Below, piece after piece: positions 1 to 8,553 of a stretch of DNA of 24,026 bases. The notes beneath the pieces are model-generated. The model was given only the letters and a program-made list of their open reading frames with translations. It searched no databases and was not told the origin of the DNA. Numbering within the stretch: the first letter of the stretch is position 1; each line of letters opens with the position of its first letter. The DNA is from JBBPXY01 sp038200435 (GTDB lineage Bacteria > Actinomycetota > Thermoleophilia > Solirubrobacterales > Solirubrobacteraceae), in contig JBBPXY010000005.1 of the NCBI GenBank assembly GCA_038200435.1, forward strand, positions 1 to 24,026. Direction: 5' to 3'. Both the position numbers and the translations under genes were made by a program.

Positions 1-293
1 AGGGAGAGCGCCTCGCGCAGCGCGAGCTCGAGCACCTTCTTGGCCCGGGGGGTGAACGGGATCTGCCCGCTCGTGACCTCTTCGCCGGAGCCGACGATGC
101 GCACCACCTGGGCGCGCACGCGCTCCACGGTGATGTCGAGCGACTCGAGGACGCGGGCGGCCAGGCCCTCCTCTTCGCGCAGCAGGCCGAGCAGGATGTG
201 CTCGGTGCCGATGTAGTTGTGCTTGAGCGTGCGAGCCTCTTCTTGGGCCAGGACGACGACCTGACGGGCCCTCTCTGTGAATCGCTCGAACAT
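1..293 (-). CDS. clpC: ATP-dependent Clp protease ATPase subunit ClpC, N-terminal part (cut by window edge)
   Basis: Only the first 97 codons lie in the window; the gene continues past base 1. The translation starts MFERFTERARQVVVLAQEEA and continues through NYIGTEHILLGLLREEEGLAARVL to IPFTPRAKKVLELALREAL, which is the classic Clp N-terminal repeat domain that binds adaptors and substrates in ClpC/ClpA. The full protein would be an AAA+ unfoldase of about 800 or more residues that feeds substrates into ClpP in the cytoplasm. The ATG at 293 is preceded by a strong Shine-Dalgarno sequence (GGAAGGAAG, 300-308) with a 6-nt spacer, which fixes the start. It follows lysS on the same strand after a 240-bp gap, so it probably has its own promoter. 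The AAA+ domains cannot be examined here. Confidence 0.95.
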   Translation of the reverse strand, partial: MFERFTERARQVVVLAQEEARTLKHNYIGTEHILLGLLREEEGLAARVLESLDITVERVRAQVVRIVGSGEEVTSGQIPFTPRAKKVLELALREALS

Positions 294-463
294 GCGCTGC
301 TTCCTTCCGGACTGGGGCGGAGCCTCGGGTCGAGGCTTACGAACTGCTTTAGGTCGGTAGGAGTGATTGTCCGGATTACGGAGACGACGAAGCCCCCGTC
401 ACCCCTCTATTCGACCGAAACGACCGGATGGATGAGCGATCAGGCGACTTTGGCGCACTGCTC

Positions 464-469
464 AGTCTA
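464..469 (-). promoter_or_regulatory. candidate -10 element for clpC
   Basis: On the minus strand the gap before clpC contains TAGACT, a TANNNT-type -10 hexamer, implying a leader of roughly 165 nt. No convincing TTGACA-like -35 lies 17-18 nt upstream. The leader also carries an imperfect direct repeat at 409-426 (minus strand GGTCGtttcGGTCG). The assignment is tentative. Confidence 0.22.
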
Positions 470-506
470 ACAGCGGGGGTAGCTCTGCCTGACCGTTCGA
501 CGCGGA

Positions 507-527
507 CCTGCGCGCACCTTGCGCAGG
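507..527 (-). terminator. hairpin just downstream of lysS
   Basis: A perfect 7-bp stem (507-513 with 521-527, cctgcgc/gcgcagg) with a 7-nt loop begins 6 bases past the lysS stop. No T-run follows on the minus strand, so this is either a weak or factor-assisted terminator or an mRNA 3'-end stabiliser. Confidence 0.35.
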
Positions 528-533
528 GCTTGA

Positions 534-2000
534 TCAGCGCATCGCCGGGAACAGCACGACCTCGCGGATCGAGCGCTTCCCAGAAAGCAGCATTACCAAT
601 CGGTCGATCCCGATTCCGATGCCTCCGGTCGGCGGCATGCCCTGCTCGAGGGCCTCGATGAACGCCTCGTCGTAGGGCTGGGCCTCGTCGTCCCCGGCGG
701 CGGCCTCGGCCTTCTGGGCCTCGAAGCGCGCGCGTTGCTCGTCGGGATCGTTCAGCTCGCTGAAAGCGTTGGCGAACTCCATGCCGCCGGCGAAGCACTC
801 GAACCGCTCGACGAGGCCGGGCTCGGAGCGGTGGGCCTTGGCGAACGGCGACAGCTCGACCGGGTAGTCCATGATGAACGTGGGCTGCTCGAGCCCCGGC
901 TCGACGTGCTTGGAGAGCAGGTCGTCGACGAGTTGGGCCCAGGTGCGGTCGGTCGGGAGGTCAAGGCCCGAACGCTCGATCTCGGCGACGAGAGAAGCGC
1001 GGTCTCGGTGGGCGAGCACGTCGATCTGGGTCTTCTCGAAGATCGCGTCACGCAGGGTGACCCGGCGCCAGGGCGGCTTCCACTCGATCTCTCCTGTGTA
1101 GCCGACTGCCTCAGCGACGCCGGCAGTGAGCTCTTCGAGCCGCGAAGCGATGTCTGAGTAGTCGGCGTAGGCCTCGTAGAACTCGACCATCGTGAACTCG
1201 GGGTTGTGCTTGGGCGACAGCCCCTCGTTGCGGAAGTCCTTGCCGAGCTCGTAGACGCGCTCCAGCCCACCGACGATGCAGCGCTTGAGGTAGAGCTCGG
1301 TGGCGATGCGCAGGTACAGCTCGCGGTCCAGCGCGTTGTGGTGCGTGGTGAACGGCCGCGCGAGCGCTCCTCCGTAGAGCGGCTGCAGCACGGGCGTCTC
1401 GACCTCGATGAACCCACGATCGTCGAGGTAGCGCCGCACGGCCGCGATCGCCTTGGCCCTCAGCACGAACAGGTCGCGCGCCTCAGCGTTGGCGAGCAGG
1501 TCGAGCTCACGCTTACGAAAGCGCGTCTCGGTGTCCTGCAGCCCGTGGTGCTTGTCGGGCGGCGGCCGGAGCGACTTCGCCAGCACCTTGAAGCCGTCGA
1601 CGCGCAGCGTGAGCTCCCCGCGGCGCGAGGAGAACGCTGTGCCATCGATTCCGACCAGGTCGCCGAGGTCGAGGCTCAGCAGACGCTCGAAGGCTTCGTC
1701 GCCGAGCACATCGCGCTTGGCCTGCAGCTGGATGCGGCCGGCGCGGTCGACGAGGTCGAGAAAAGCCATCTTGCCCTGGCCGCGCCGCGCGGCCAGTCGT
1801 CCGGCGACACGGTGGGCGGAGTCGGTCTCCTCGCCGTCCGCGAGCCCCTCGTGAGCGGTGCGGACGGCGGAGATCGCCTCCACCGAGGGAAAAGCGTGAG
1901 GAAAGGGATCGATCCCGCTCGCGCGCAGCTGCTCGAGCTTGCGGCGACGGCCGGCGAGGAGCTCCGGAAGGTCTTCAGTGGGTTCGGCGTCGGCGCCCAT
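534..2000 (-). CDS. lysS: lysyl-tRNA synthetase, class II
   Basis: The gene encodes 488 aa, the normal length for bacterial class II LysRS, which charges tRNA-Lys with lysine using ATP in the cytoplasm. An N-terminal OB-fold anticodon-binding domain occupies about residues 64-145. The class II catalytic core follows: motif 1 near GFIEVETPVLQP (196-206), motif 2 with FRNEG at 256-260 and HNPEFTMVEFYEAY just after it, and motif 3 with GGIGIGIDR at 459-466. The ATG at 2000 lies 14 bp after the greA stop with no obvious Shine-Dalgarno sequence, suggesting translational coupling. It is the last gene of the apparent coaX-dusB-greA-lysS chain. No internal defects are visible. Confidence 0.97.
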   Translation of the reverse strand: MGADAEPTEDLPELLAGRRRKLEQLRASGIDPFPHAFPSVEAISAVRTAHEGLADGEETDSAHRVAGRLAARRGQGKMAFLDLVDRAGRIQLQAKRDVLGDEAFERLLSLDLGDLVGIDGTAFSSRRGELTLRVDGFKVLAKSLRPPPDKHHGLQDTETRFRKRELDLLANAEARDLFVLRAKAIAAVRRYLDDRGFIEVETPVLQPLYGGALARPFTTHHNALDRELYLRIATELYLKRCIVGGLERVYELGKDFRNEGLSPKHNPEFTMVEFYEAYADYSDIASRLEELTAGVAEAVGYTGEIEWKPPWRRVTLRDAIFEKTQIDVLAHRDRASLVAEIERSGLDLPTDRTWAQLVDDLLSKHVEPGLEQPTFIMDYPVELSPFAKAHRSEPGLVERFECFAGGMEFANAFSELNDPDEQRARFEAQKAEAAAGDDEAQPYDEAFIEALEQGMPPTGGIGIGIDRLVMLLSGKRSIREVVLFPAMR

Positions 2001-2014
2001 GCCGCGCGCGCGAG

Positions 2015-2488
2015 CTACCCGACGTCGATCTTGGTGACCTTGAGGGTGCGCTCACCCTTGGGTGTCGGCACCTTGAACTCCTCGCCGCGCTTCTTGCCGA
2101 GGAGAGCCTTGCCCACGGGCGACTCGTTCGAGAGCTTGCGCTCCGCCGGGTTCGCTTCCGCCGAGCCCACGAGCGTGTACTTCGTGGAGCTGCCGCTCTC
2201 GTCCTTGACGTGCACGACCGAGCCGATCCGGACGATGTCGGTGCCCAGGTCGGAGGCGTCGATCACCTGTGCGGAGCGCAGCTTCTCCTCGAGCGAGGCG
2301 ATCTTCGCCTCGAGCATCGCCTGCTCGTTCTTGGCGTCGTCGTACTCGGAGTTCTCCGAGATGTCGCCGAACTCGCGTGCTTCTTTGATGCGCTCGGCTA
2401 CCTCGCGGCGTCTGGCGGTGGAGAGGTGCTCGAGCTCTTCCTTGAGATTCTCGAGGCCCTCCGCGGTGAGGATGGTGTCCTTGGACAT
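2015..2488 (-). CDS. greA: transcription elongation factor GreA
   Basis: The gene encodes 157 aa, as expected for GreA, which stimulates cleavage of backtracked transcripts by RNA polymerase. The N-terminal coiled coil (about 1-75) contains the tip loop GDISENSEYD, with the acidic residues D42 and E45 that would reach the polymerase active site. The C-terminal domain (about 80-157) has the GreA/GreB signature NESPVGKALLGKKRGE. The frame is open for another 199 codons upstream, but that part overlaps dusB out of frame and is not Gre-like. The ATG at 2488 is chosen because it gives the family N-terminus (MSKDTILTAEGL) and has AGAGAG about 7 nt upstream. A 73-bp gap separates it from dusB and holds promoter- and terminator-like signals. 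Confidence 0.96.
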   Translation of the reverse strand: MSKDTILTAEGLENLKEELEHLSTARRREVAERIKEAREFGDISENSEYDDAKNEQAMLEAKIASLEEKLRSAQVIDASDLGTDIVRIGSVVHVKDESGSSTKYTLVGSAEANPAERKLSNESPVGKALLGKKRGEEFKVPTPKGERTLKVTKIDVG

Positions 2489-2511
2489 GGCGAACTCTCT
2501 GTGTATGCAGG

Positions 2512-2545
2512 AAAAAACCGCGCAGGACGTGCCCTGGCGGGCGGC
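2512..2545 (-). terminator. hairpin plus T6 in the greA leader (attenuator or dusB terminator)
   Basis: On the minus strand, CAGG (2536-2533) can pair with CCTG (2526-2523), extended by a bulged GC stem (CCGCCCG with CGCGG), and is followed at once by TTTTTT (2517-2512). This looks like an intrinsic terminator. It lies downstream of the TATACT hexamer and 23 nt before the greA ATG, so it could end dusB transcripts, attenuate greA, or both. Confidence 0.45.
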
Positions 2546-2547
2546 GC

Positions 2548-2553
2548 AGTATA
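2548..2553 (-). promoter_or_regulatory. greA: candidate -10 element of a greA promoter
   Basis: TATACT on the minus strand matches the -10 consensus at 5 of 6 positions. Predicted initiation near 2541 would give a leader of about 50 nt that contains the hairpin and T-run. A good -35 is not visible at 17 nt (GCTGCT). Confidence 0.4.
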
Positions 2554-2561
2554 GCCGCGGA

Positions 2562-3563
2562 TCAGGCGGCAGCAGCGAGGGTCGCGCCCTCGAGCTCTTG
2601 ACGCGCACCAGCGAGGGTCTCCGCCCGCTGGAGGGCGTCCTGCAATTCGGGCCAGCCCCCCGATCCTCCGTTCGCGACCGATAGCCGGGTGACGTACCAC
2701 GGGTAGAACTTCCGCAGGTAACGGGTCGCCCGCTCAGGCCCGAGATGCTCCACGGCGCGCTGCATCGTCCATTCGAGCTCGGAGAGGATCTCCTCCGGGG
2801 TGGGATGGGCGTCGCGCGTCTCGAGCAGCTCGGCGAACAACCACGGGTTGCCCAGCGAACCGCGGGCGAGCATGATCGCCGCGGCTCCGGTGCGCTCGAA
2901 CGCCGTCCGGGCAGAGTCCGCGTCGCGCAGCCCGCCCGAGATGGTGATCGGCACCGGCAGCTCCTCGACGAGCTCGCGCGCGAGGTCGTAGTCAGGCCGG
3001 CCGCGATGCTGCTGGGAGGCATGACGGGGATGGAAAGCGAGCCCCGCAACCCCTGCGTCCTCCACGAGCCGGCGGGCGAGCTCAACGCCGTCCCGCTCGC
3101 CCGGCCGCTGGCCCGGGCGCAGCTTGACCGTCACCGGCAGCCCGCTGCCGCGCGCCGCCGCGAGCGCCACGGCGACGGCCCGGTCGGGATCGCGCAGCAG
3201 AGCGGCGCCGGCGCCCGTCTTGCAGACCTTCGGCACCGGGCAACCCATGTTCAGGTCGATCAGGTCCGCTCCCGCAGCGGCGACGCGTTCGGCGGCAGAG
3301 GCCATGACGTCGGGGTCGGCGCCGAAGAGCTGGAAGGAGACCGGGTGCTCGTCAGGGTGCACACGGAGCAGCTCCGTGTGAGTGCGCGGATTGCCGTAGT
3401 GCACGGCGTGGCTCGAGACCATCTCCGAGGTGACGAGGCCCGCGCCGAAGCGGCGGGCCTGCAGCCGGACGAACCAGTTGCCGATTCCGGCCAGCGGCGC
3501 GAGGGTCACCCGGTTTGGGATCGGGACGCCTCCGAGGGTCCAGTGGTCGGTAAGGGCGGGCAC
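2562..3563 (-). CDS. dusB: tRNA-dihydrouridine synthase, DusB-like
   Basis: The gene encodes 333 aa, matching FMN-dependent Dus enzymes that reduce uridine to dihydrouridine in tRNA with NADPH. The FMN-binding TIM barrel has LAPLAGIGNW (21-30), the signature LNMGCPVPKVCKTGAGAALL with catalytic Cys108, VKLRPG, FHPRHASQQHRG and the C-terminal barrel motif ISGGLRD. The C-terminal helical RNA-binding part (about 245-333) carries RKFYPWY. The start is a GTG at 3563 because no better in-frame start precedes PIPNRVTLAPLAG; no Shine-Dalgarno sequence is visible. It lies 44 bp after coaX and 73 bp before greA. DusB is preferred over DusA or DusC from the general sequence pattern, so the subclass is less certain than the family. 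Confidence 0.92.
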   Translation of the reverse strand: MPALTDHWTLGGVPIPNRVTLAPLAGIGNWFVRLQARRFGAGLVTSEMVSSHAVHYGNPRTHTELLRVHPDEHPVSFQLFGADPDVMASAAERVAAAGADLIDLNMGCPVPKVCKTGAGAALLRDPDRAVAVALAAARGSGLPVTVKLRPGQRPGERDGVELARRLVEDAGVAGLAFHPRHASQQHRGRPDYDLARELVEELPVPITISGGLRDADSARTAFERTGAAAIMLARGSLGNPWLFAELLETRDAHPTPEEILSELEWTMQRAVEHLGPERATRYLRKFYPWYVTRLSVANGGSGGWPELQDALQRAETLAGARQELEGATLAAAA

Positions 3564-3607
3564 AGTGGGGTTGAGGGTAACCCGGGCGCGCTCGGTCGCC
3601 GAGCCCG

Positions 3608-4375
3608 CTACACGTTCCGCGCATGGATCAGCCGCAACCCCGTCAGGGTCAGCAGATCGTCCACCTCGTCGATGGCTTCCGCCACGAACGGCACGATCGC
3701 GCGAGCCAGCCCCCCGGTGGCGATGGTGAACGTGCGCTCGCCGAGCTCCGCGCGCAGCCGGTGGACGATGCCGTCGACCTGGCCCGCGAACCCGTAGACG
3801 ACGCCCGAGCGGATGGCGTCGACCGTGGTCTTGCCGATCAGCGCTCGCGGCTCGCCGAGCTCGACCTTGGGGAGCTTGGCCGCCCGCTCGGTGAGCGCGT
3901 CCATCGAGATCTCGACGCCCGGCGTGATGATGCCGCCGAGATACTCACCTTCGTCGGAGACCGCGTCGTATGTGATCGCGGTGCCGAAGTCGACCACGAT
4001 GCACGCCGCCTGCGCGCGCTCGTAGGCCGCCACCGCGTTGACGAGGCGATCGGCCCCGATCTCGCGCGGGTTCTCGTAGCGCAGCGGCATCCCGGTTCGC
4101 ACCCCGGGACCCACGACGAGCATCTCGTGGCCGAGGTACCGGCTGGCCACCTCCGTCCATTCCTCGACCAGCTGCGGGACCGTCGAGGAGACGACCGACC
4201 CGTCGAGCTCCTCGAAGGAGAGCGAGCGCAAGCCGAGGAGTGTCGAGAGGCGGGCGCCGAGCTCATCGGCCGTCGATTCACGCCGCGTGGCAAAGCGCCA
4301 ATGCTCGACGAGATCCTCGCCGCGGAAGGCTCCGAAGTGCGTCTGGGTGTTGCCGACGTCGACCACGAGGAGCAT
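3608..4375 (-). CDS. coaX: type III pantothenate kinase
   Basis: The gene encodes 255 aa, typical of CoaX, which phosphorylates pantothenate in the first step of CoA synthesis and is not feedback-inhibited by CoA. It has the ASKHA-fold motifs of the family: DVGNTQTHFG at the N-terminus (phosphate-binding, D6), GADRLVNAVAAY at 107-118 with D109 as probable catalytic base, VDFGTAITYD at 128-137, GGIITPGVEIS at 147-157 and ATGGLA at 219-224. The ATG at 4375 has no Shine-Dalgarno sequence. Instead a GATACT -10 hexamer ends 7 nt before it, which fits a leaderless message. It heads the coaX-dusB-greA-lysS chain and is divergent from the GST-like gene. Confidence 0.95.
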   Translation of the reverse strand: MLLVVDVGNTQTHFGAFRGEDLVEHWRFATRRESTADELGARLSTLLGLRSLSFEELDGSVVSSTVPQLVEEWTEVASRYLGHEMLVVGPGVRTGMPLRYENPREIGADRLVNAVAAYERAQAACIVVDFGTAITYDAVSDEGEYLGGIITPGVEISMDALTERAAKLPKVELGEPRALIGKTTVDAIRSGVVYGFAGQVDGIVHRLRAELGERTFTIATGGLARAIVPFVAEAIDEVDDLLTLTGLRLIHARNV

Positions 4376-4382
4376 GGCCTGC

Positions 4383-4388
4383 AGTATC
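4383..4388 (-). promoter_or_regulatory. coaX: candidate -10 of a leaderless coaX promoter
   Basis: The minus strand reads GATACT-GCAGGCC-ATG, with exactly 7 nt between hexamer and start codon, so transcription would begin at or next to the ATG. The corresponding -35 position overlaps the -10 of the divergent gene. Confidence 0.5.
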
Positions 4389-4407
4389 GCTGACCCGCGA
4401 GCGCTGG

Positions 4408-4413
4408 GATACT
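4408..4413 (+). promoter_or_regulatory. candidate -10 of a leaderless GST-like gene promoter
   Basis: The plus strand reads GATACT-CCCGCTA-ATG, the same hexamer and the same 7-nt spacing as the divergent coaX promoter. No Shine-Dalgarno sequence precedes the ATG at 4421. Confidence 0.5.
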
Positions 4414-4420
4414 CCCGCTA

Positions 4421-5176
4421 ATGGCCGCCCCGGCGCAGCTCTTCGTCGTCCATGGCTCGCACCCATGCGCTTGCGTAGCCCGTGCGCTCGAGCTGAAAGG
4501 CATGCCCTACCGGTCGGTGGAGCTACCTCCGCCGCTGCACGCCCCGATCCAACGGGTGGTGTTCGGGCAGCGCACGGTGCCGGGCCTGCGCCTGCCCGGG
4601 GGCGAGCGCATCAGCGGATCGCGCGCGATCCTCCGGCGCCTGGAGGAGCTCGAGCCCCAGCCACCGCTGTACCCGGCTGAGCCTGAAGCCCGTGCGCGAG
4701 CGGCCGAGGCCGAGCAGTGGGGCGACGAGGTGCTCCAGCCGCTCGTGAGGCGAGTGCTGTGGTGGGCACTCACTCGCTCGCCGAGCGCCCTTCCCAGCTA
4801 CTCGGACGGATCCGCGTTGCCGCTGCCGCGCCGGGCCCTCCTGGCGTTTGCTTCGCTCCTGACCCGCGCCGAGCGCGCGCTCAACAAGGTAAGCGACGAC
4901 GTGGTGCGCCAGGATCTGCGCCGGCTCCCCGGATACCTCGACCGGGTCGATCGCTGGATCGCCGAAGGCGTCCTCGGCGGCCCTGAGGCGGGCGCCGCCG
5001 ACCTCCAGATCGCCTCGAGCCTCGGCCTGCTCGCAACGGTGGAGGACGTAGGAGCGCTCATAACGCCGCGGCCGAGCGGTGACCTCGCGCGGCGGTTGTT
5101 CCCGAGCTGGCCGGGGCGGGTACCCGCCGGCGTTCTTCCACCGGCTTGGCTGCCCGCTCGGGCCGCCCAGCTCTAG
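4421..5176 (+). CDS. glutathione S-transferase-like protein (thioredoxin-fold N-terminus)
   Basis: The gene encodes 251 aa. The N-terminal 75 residues look like a GST/glutaredoxin-type thioredoxin fold: LFVVHGSHPCACVARALELKGMPYRSVELP, then RTVPGLRLPGGERISGSRAILRRLEEL. This corresponds to the usual CPxC-like helix start, cis-Pro (TVP) and the SRAI glutathione-contact loop. The rest is helical, with PLYPAEPEARARAAEAEQWGDEVLQ and AADLQIASSLGLL as in GST C-terminal domains. Actinobacteria generally use mycothiol, so the thiol substrate is unknown and transferase activity is not proven. It is transcribed alone, divergent from coaX, and its TAG stop overlaps the folB stop on the other strand (shared CTAG). 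Confidence 0.8.
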   Translation: MAAPAQLFVVHGSHPCACVARALELKGMPYRSVELPPPLHAPIQRVVFGQRTVPGLRLPGGERISGSRAILRRLEELEPQPPLYPAEPEARARAAEAEQWGDEVLQPLVRRVLWWALTRSPSALPSYSDGSALPLPRRALLAFASLLTRAERALNKVSDDVVRQDLRRLPGYLDRVDRWIAEGVLGGPEAGAADLQIASSLGLLATVEDVGALITPRPSGDLARRLFPSWPGRVPAGVLPPAWLPARAAQL

Positions 5177-5616
5177 CTCGCCGCCTCCCGCCACACCTCG
5201 ACCGAGACCTCCTCGACCGGCAGCGGCATCGGCGGCTCGGGCTTGGCCGCCTTGACCCAGACGGCGTGAGCCTCGAAGCGGTCGAGCAGCCGGTCCGCGA
5301 CCGCCGCGCACAGGCGCTCGAGCGTCTTGTAGGAGCGCTGTTGGGCAACCAGGGCCACCTCCTGGCACACGGCCGCATAGTCGACCGTGTCCTCGACGCG
5401 ATCGGTCACCGTGGCGTCGGACTCGCCGGCGTCGATGCGCAGATCCATGACCAGGCGCTGGCCGATCTCGCGCTCGGCCTCAGTCACGCCGTGGTGGGTG
5501 AAGAGCGAGAGCCCGGTGATCTCGATGGTCACCTCGGGCCCGGATGTCTCCCCGTCGCCGCCCAGGCTGTCGTCGAGCTCGTCGTAGTCGTCGTCGGGCT
5601 CGTCCGGGGCCATCAC
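5173..5616 (-). CDS. folB: dihydroneopterin aldolase
   Basis: The gene encodes 146-147 aa, depending on whether the GTG at 5616 or the ATG at 5613 is used (overlapping as GTGATG). FolB converts dihydroneopterin to 6-hydroxymethyl-dihydropterin and glycolaldehyde in folate synthesis. Family motifs are LFTHHGVTEAEREIGQ (39-53), VDY at 78-80, TLERLC around E100 and VKAAKPEPPMP with probable catalytic Lys125. The first 28 residues are an unusual acidic extension (DEPDDDYDELDDS). A GTG at 5532 would give the canonical start VTIEITGLSLF, so the extension may not be translated. The folP stop overlaps the ATG by one base (TGATG), showing coupling. The 3' end converges on the GST-like gene. Confidence 0.93.
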   Translation of the reverse strand: MMAPDEPDDDYDELDDSLGGDGETSGPEVTIEITGLSLFTHHGVTEAEREIGQRLVMDLRIDAGESDATVTDRVEDTVDYAAVCQEVALVAQQRSYKTLERLCAAVADRLLDRFEAHAVWVKAAKPEPPMPLPVEEVSVEVWREAAS

Positions 5617-6416
5617 GGCGCGACGGTAGCAGCGGCCACCGCGAGCCCGTCCCGCACCGCCGCCACGTCATGGACCCGGAAGACCGACGCGCCACGCTCG
5701 AACGCGAGCACGTTCGCCGCGACGGTTGCGGCGCCTCGGTCCACGGCCTCACGCCCTGTGATGCGACCGAGGAATGCCTTGCGTGAAGCGCCCACCAGCA
5801 CGGGCCGGCCGAGCGCGACGATCTCGTCCAGGCGGCGCAGCAGCTCGAGGTTGTGGGCGACCGTCTTGCCGAATCCGATGCCGGGATCGAGGACGATCCG
5901 CTCCTCGGATACGCCCTCAGCGACGGCGAACGCCATCCGCTCCTCGAGGAAGGACTTCACTTCCGAGACGACGTCGTCGTAGCGCGGATCGTCCTGCATG
6001 GTGCGCGGCTCGCCCTTCATGTGCATGAGGCAACACTCCACGCCGGCCTCCGCCACGAGCGCAGCCGTCTGCGGATCGCCGCGGAAGGCGGTGACGTCGT
6101 TCACGAACGTGGCTCCGGCTGCGATCGCCGCCCGTGCGACCGGTGCCTTGGCGGTGTCGATCGACACTGCCGGCCCATCGCCGGCCAGTGCCGCGATCAC
6201 GGGCACCACGCGCCGCAGCTCCTCCTGCGCGGCCACGGGCTCGGCCCCGGGACGAGTCGACTCACCGCCTATATCAAGGAGATCCGCGCCTTCGGCCGCC
6301 AGTCGCCGACCCTGCCCGACGGCGTCATCCACGGCCAAGAACCGCCCGCCGTCCGAGAACGAGTCGGGCGTGACGTTGACGATCCCCATGACGCGCCAGC
6401 CGCTCAAGCGGCGCAT
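5613..6416 (-). CDS. folP: dihydropteroate synthase
   Basis: The gene encodes 267 aa, normal for DHPS, the sulfonamide target that joins 6-hydroxymethyl-dihydropterin pyrophosphate to p-aminobenzoate. All signature loops are present: MGIVNVTPDSFSDGG (10-24), LDIGGESTRPGA (48-58), VSIDTAK (84-90), NDVTA (106-110), LMHMKGEPRTMQ (130-141), LDPGIGFGKT (176-185), VGASRK (208-213) and FRVHDV (246-251). The ATG at 6416 starts 23 nt after the ftsH stop without a clear Shine-Dalgarno sequence. folP and folB supply consecutive folate steps and overlap by one base, so they form one translational unit downstream of ftsH. Confidence 0.97.
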   Translation of the reverse strand: MRRLSGWRVMGIVNVTPDSFSDGGRFLAVDDAVGQGRRLAAEGADLLDIGGESTRPGAEPVAAQEELRRVVPVIAALAGDGPAVSIDTAKAPVARAAIAAGATFVNDVTAFRGDPQTAALVAEAGVECCLMHMKGEPRTMQDDPRYDDVVSEVKSFLEERMAFAVAEGVSEERIVLDPGIGFGKTVAHNLELLRRLDEIVALGRPVLVGASRKAFLGRITGREAVDRGAATVAANVLAFERGASVFRVHDVAAVRDGLAVAAATVAP

Positions 6417-6439
6417 CGTAGAGCCCGGCGAGTCGCGGG

Positions 6440-8416
<1,977 letters not shown>

Positions 8417-8468
8417 GCGGGGGCCCCGGCGAAGTCGGCCCCTGGGCCGAGTCGGAAGACGGCTTTCA

Positions 8469-8477
8469 AGCGTAGCA
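8469..8477 (-). promoter_or_regulatory. ftsH: candidate extended -10 of an ftsH promoter
   Basis: The minus strand reads TGC-TACGCT, an extended -10 (TGN plus TANNNT), predicting a start near 8462 and a leader of about 45 nt. No clear -35 is seen. The leader holds two GC hairpins: 8436-8449 (CGGCC/GGCCG) and a GCCGACTTCGCCGG segment close to the ATG. Confidence 0.3.
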
Positions 8478-8553
8478 TCAGAATAAGGGGGTTCGGGGGT
8501 GCTGGATGGGGTCCTGCACGGGGTCTACGCAGCAGAGGCCGCGGCGGATCTGA

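Noticed and set aside
457..480. CIRCE/HrcA-type operator upstream of clpC
   Set aside because: TTAGACTGAGCAGTG on the minus strand superficially resembles a half-site, but there is no 9-nt spaced inverted repeat.
1206..2684. Long plus-strand frame opposite lysS and greA
   Set aside because: LysRS and GreA motifs on the minus strand are unmistakable; the plus-strand product has biased composition and no motif.
2489..3085. In-frame N-terminal extension of GreA
   Set aside because: It overlaps dusB out of frame, is Arg/Ser-rich and unlike any GreA; the ATG at 2488 has a Shine-Dalgarno sequence and gives the normal protein.
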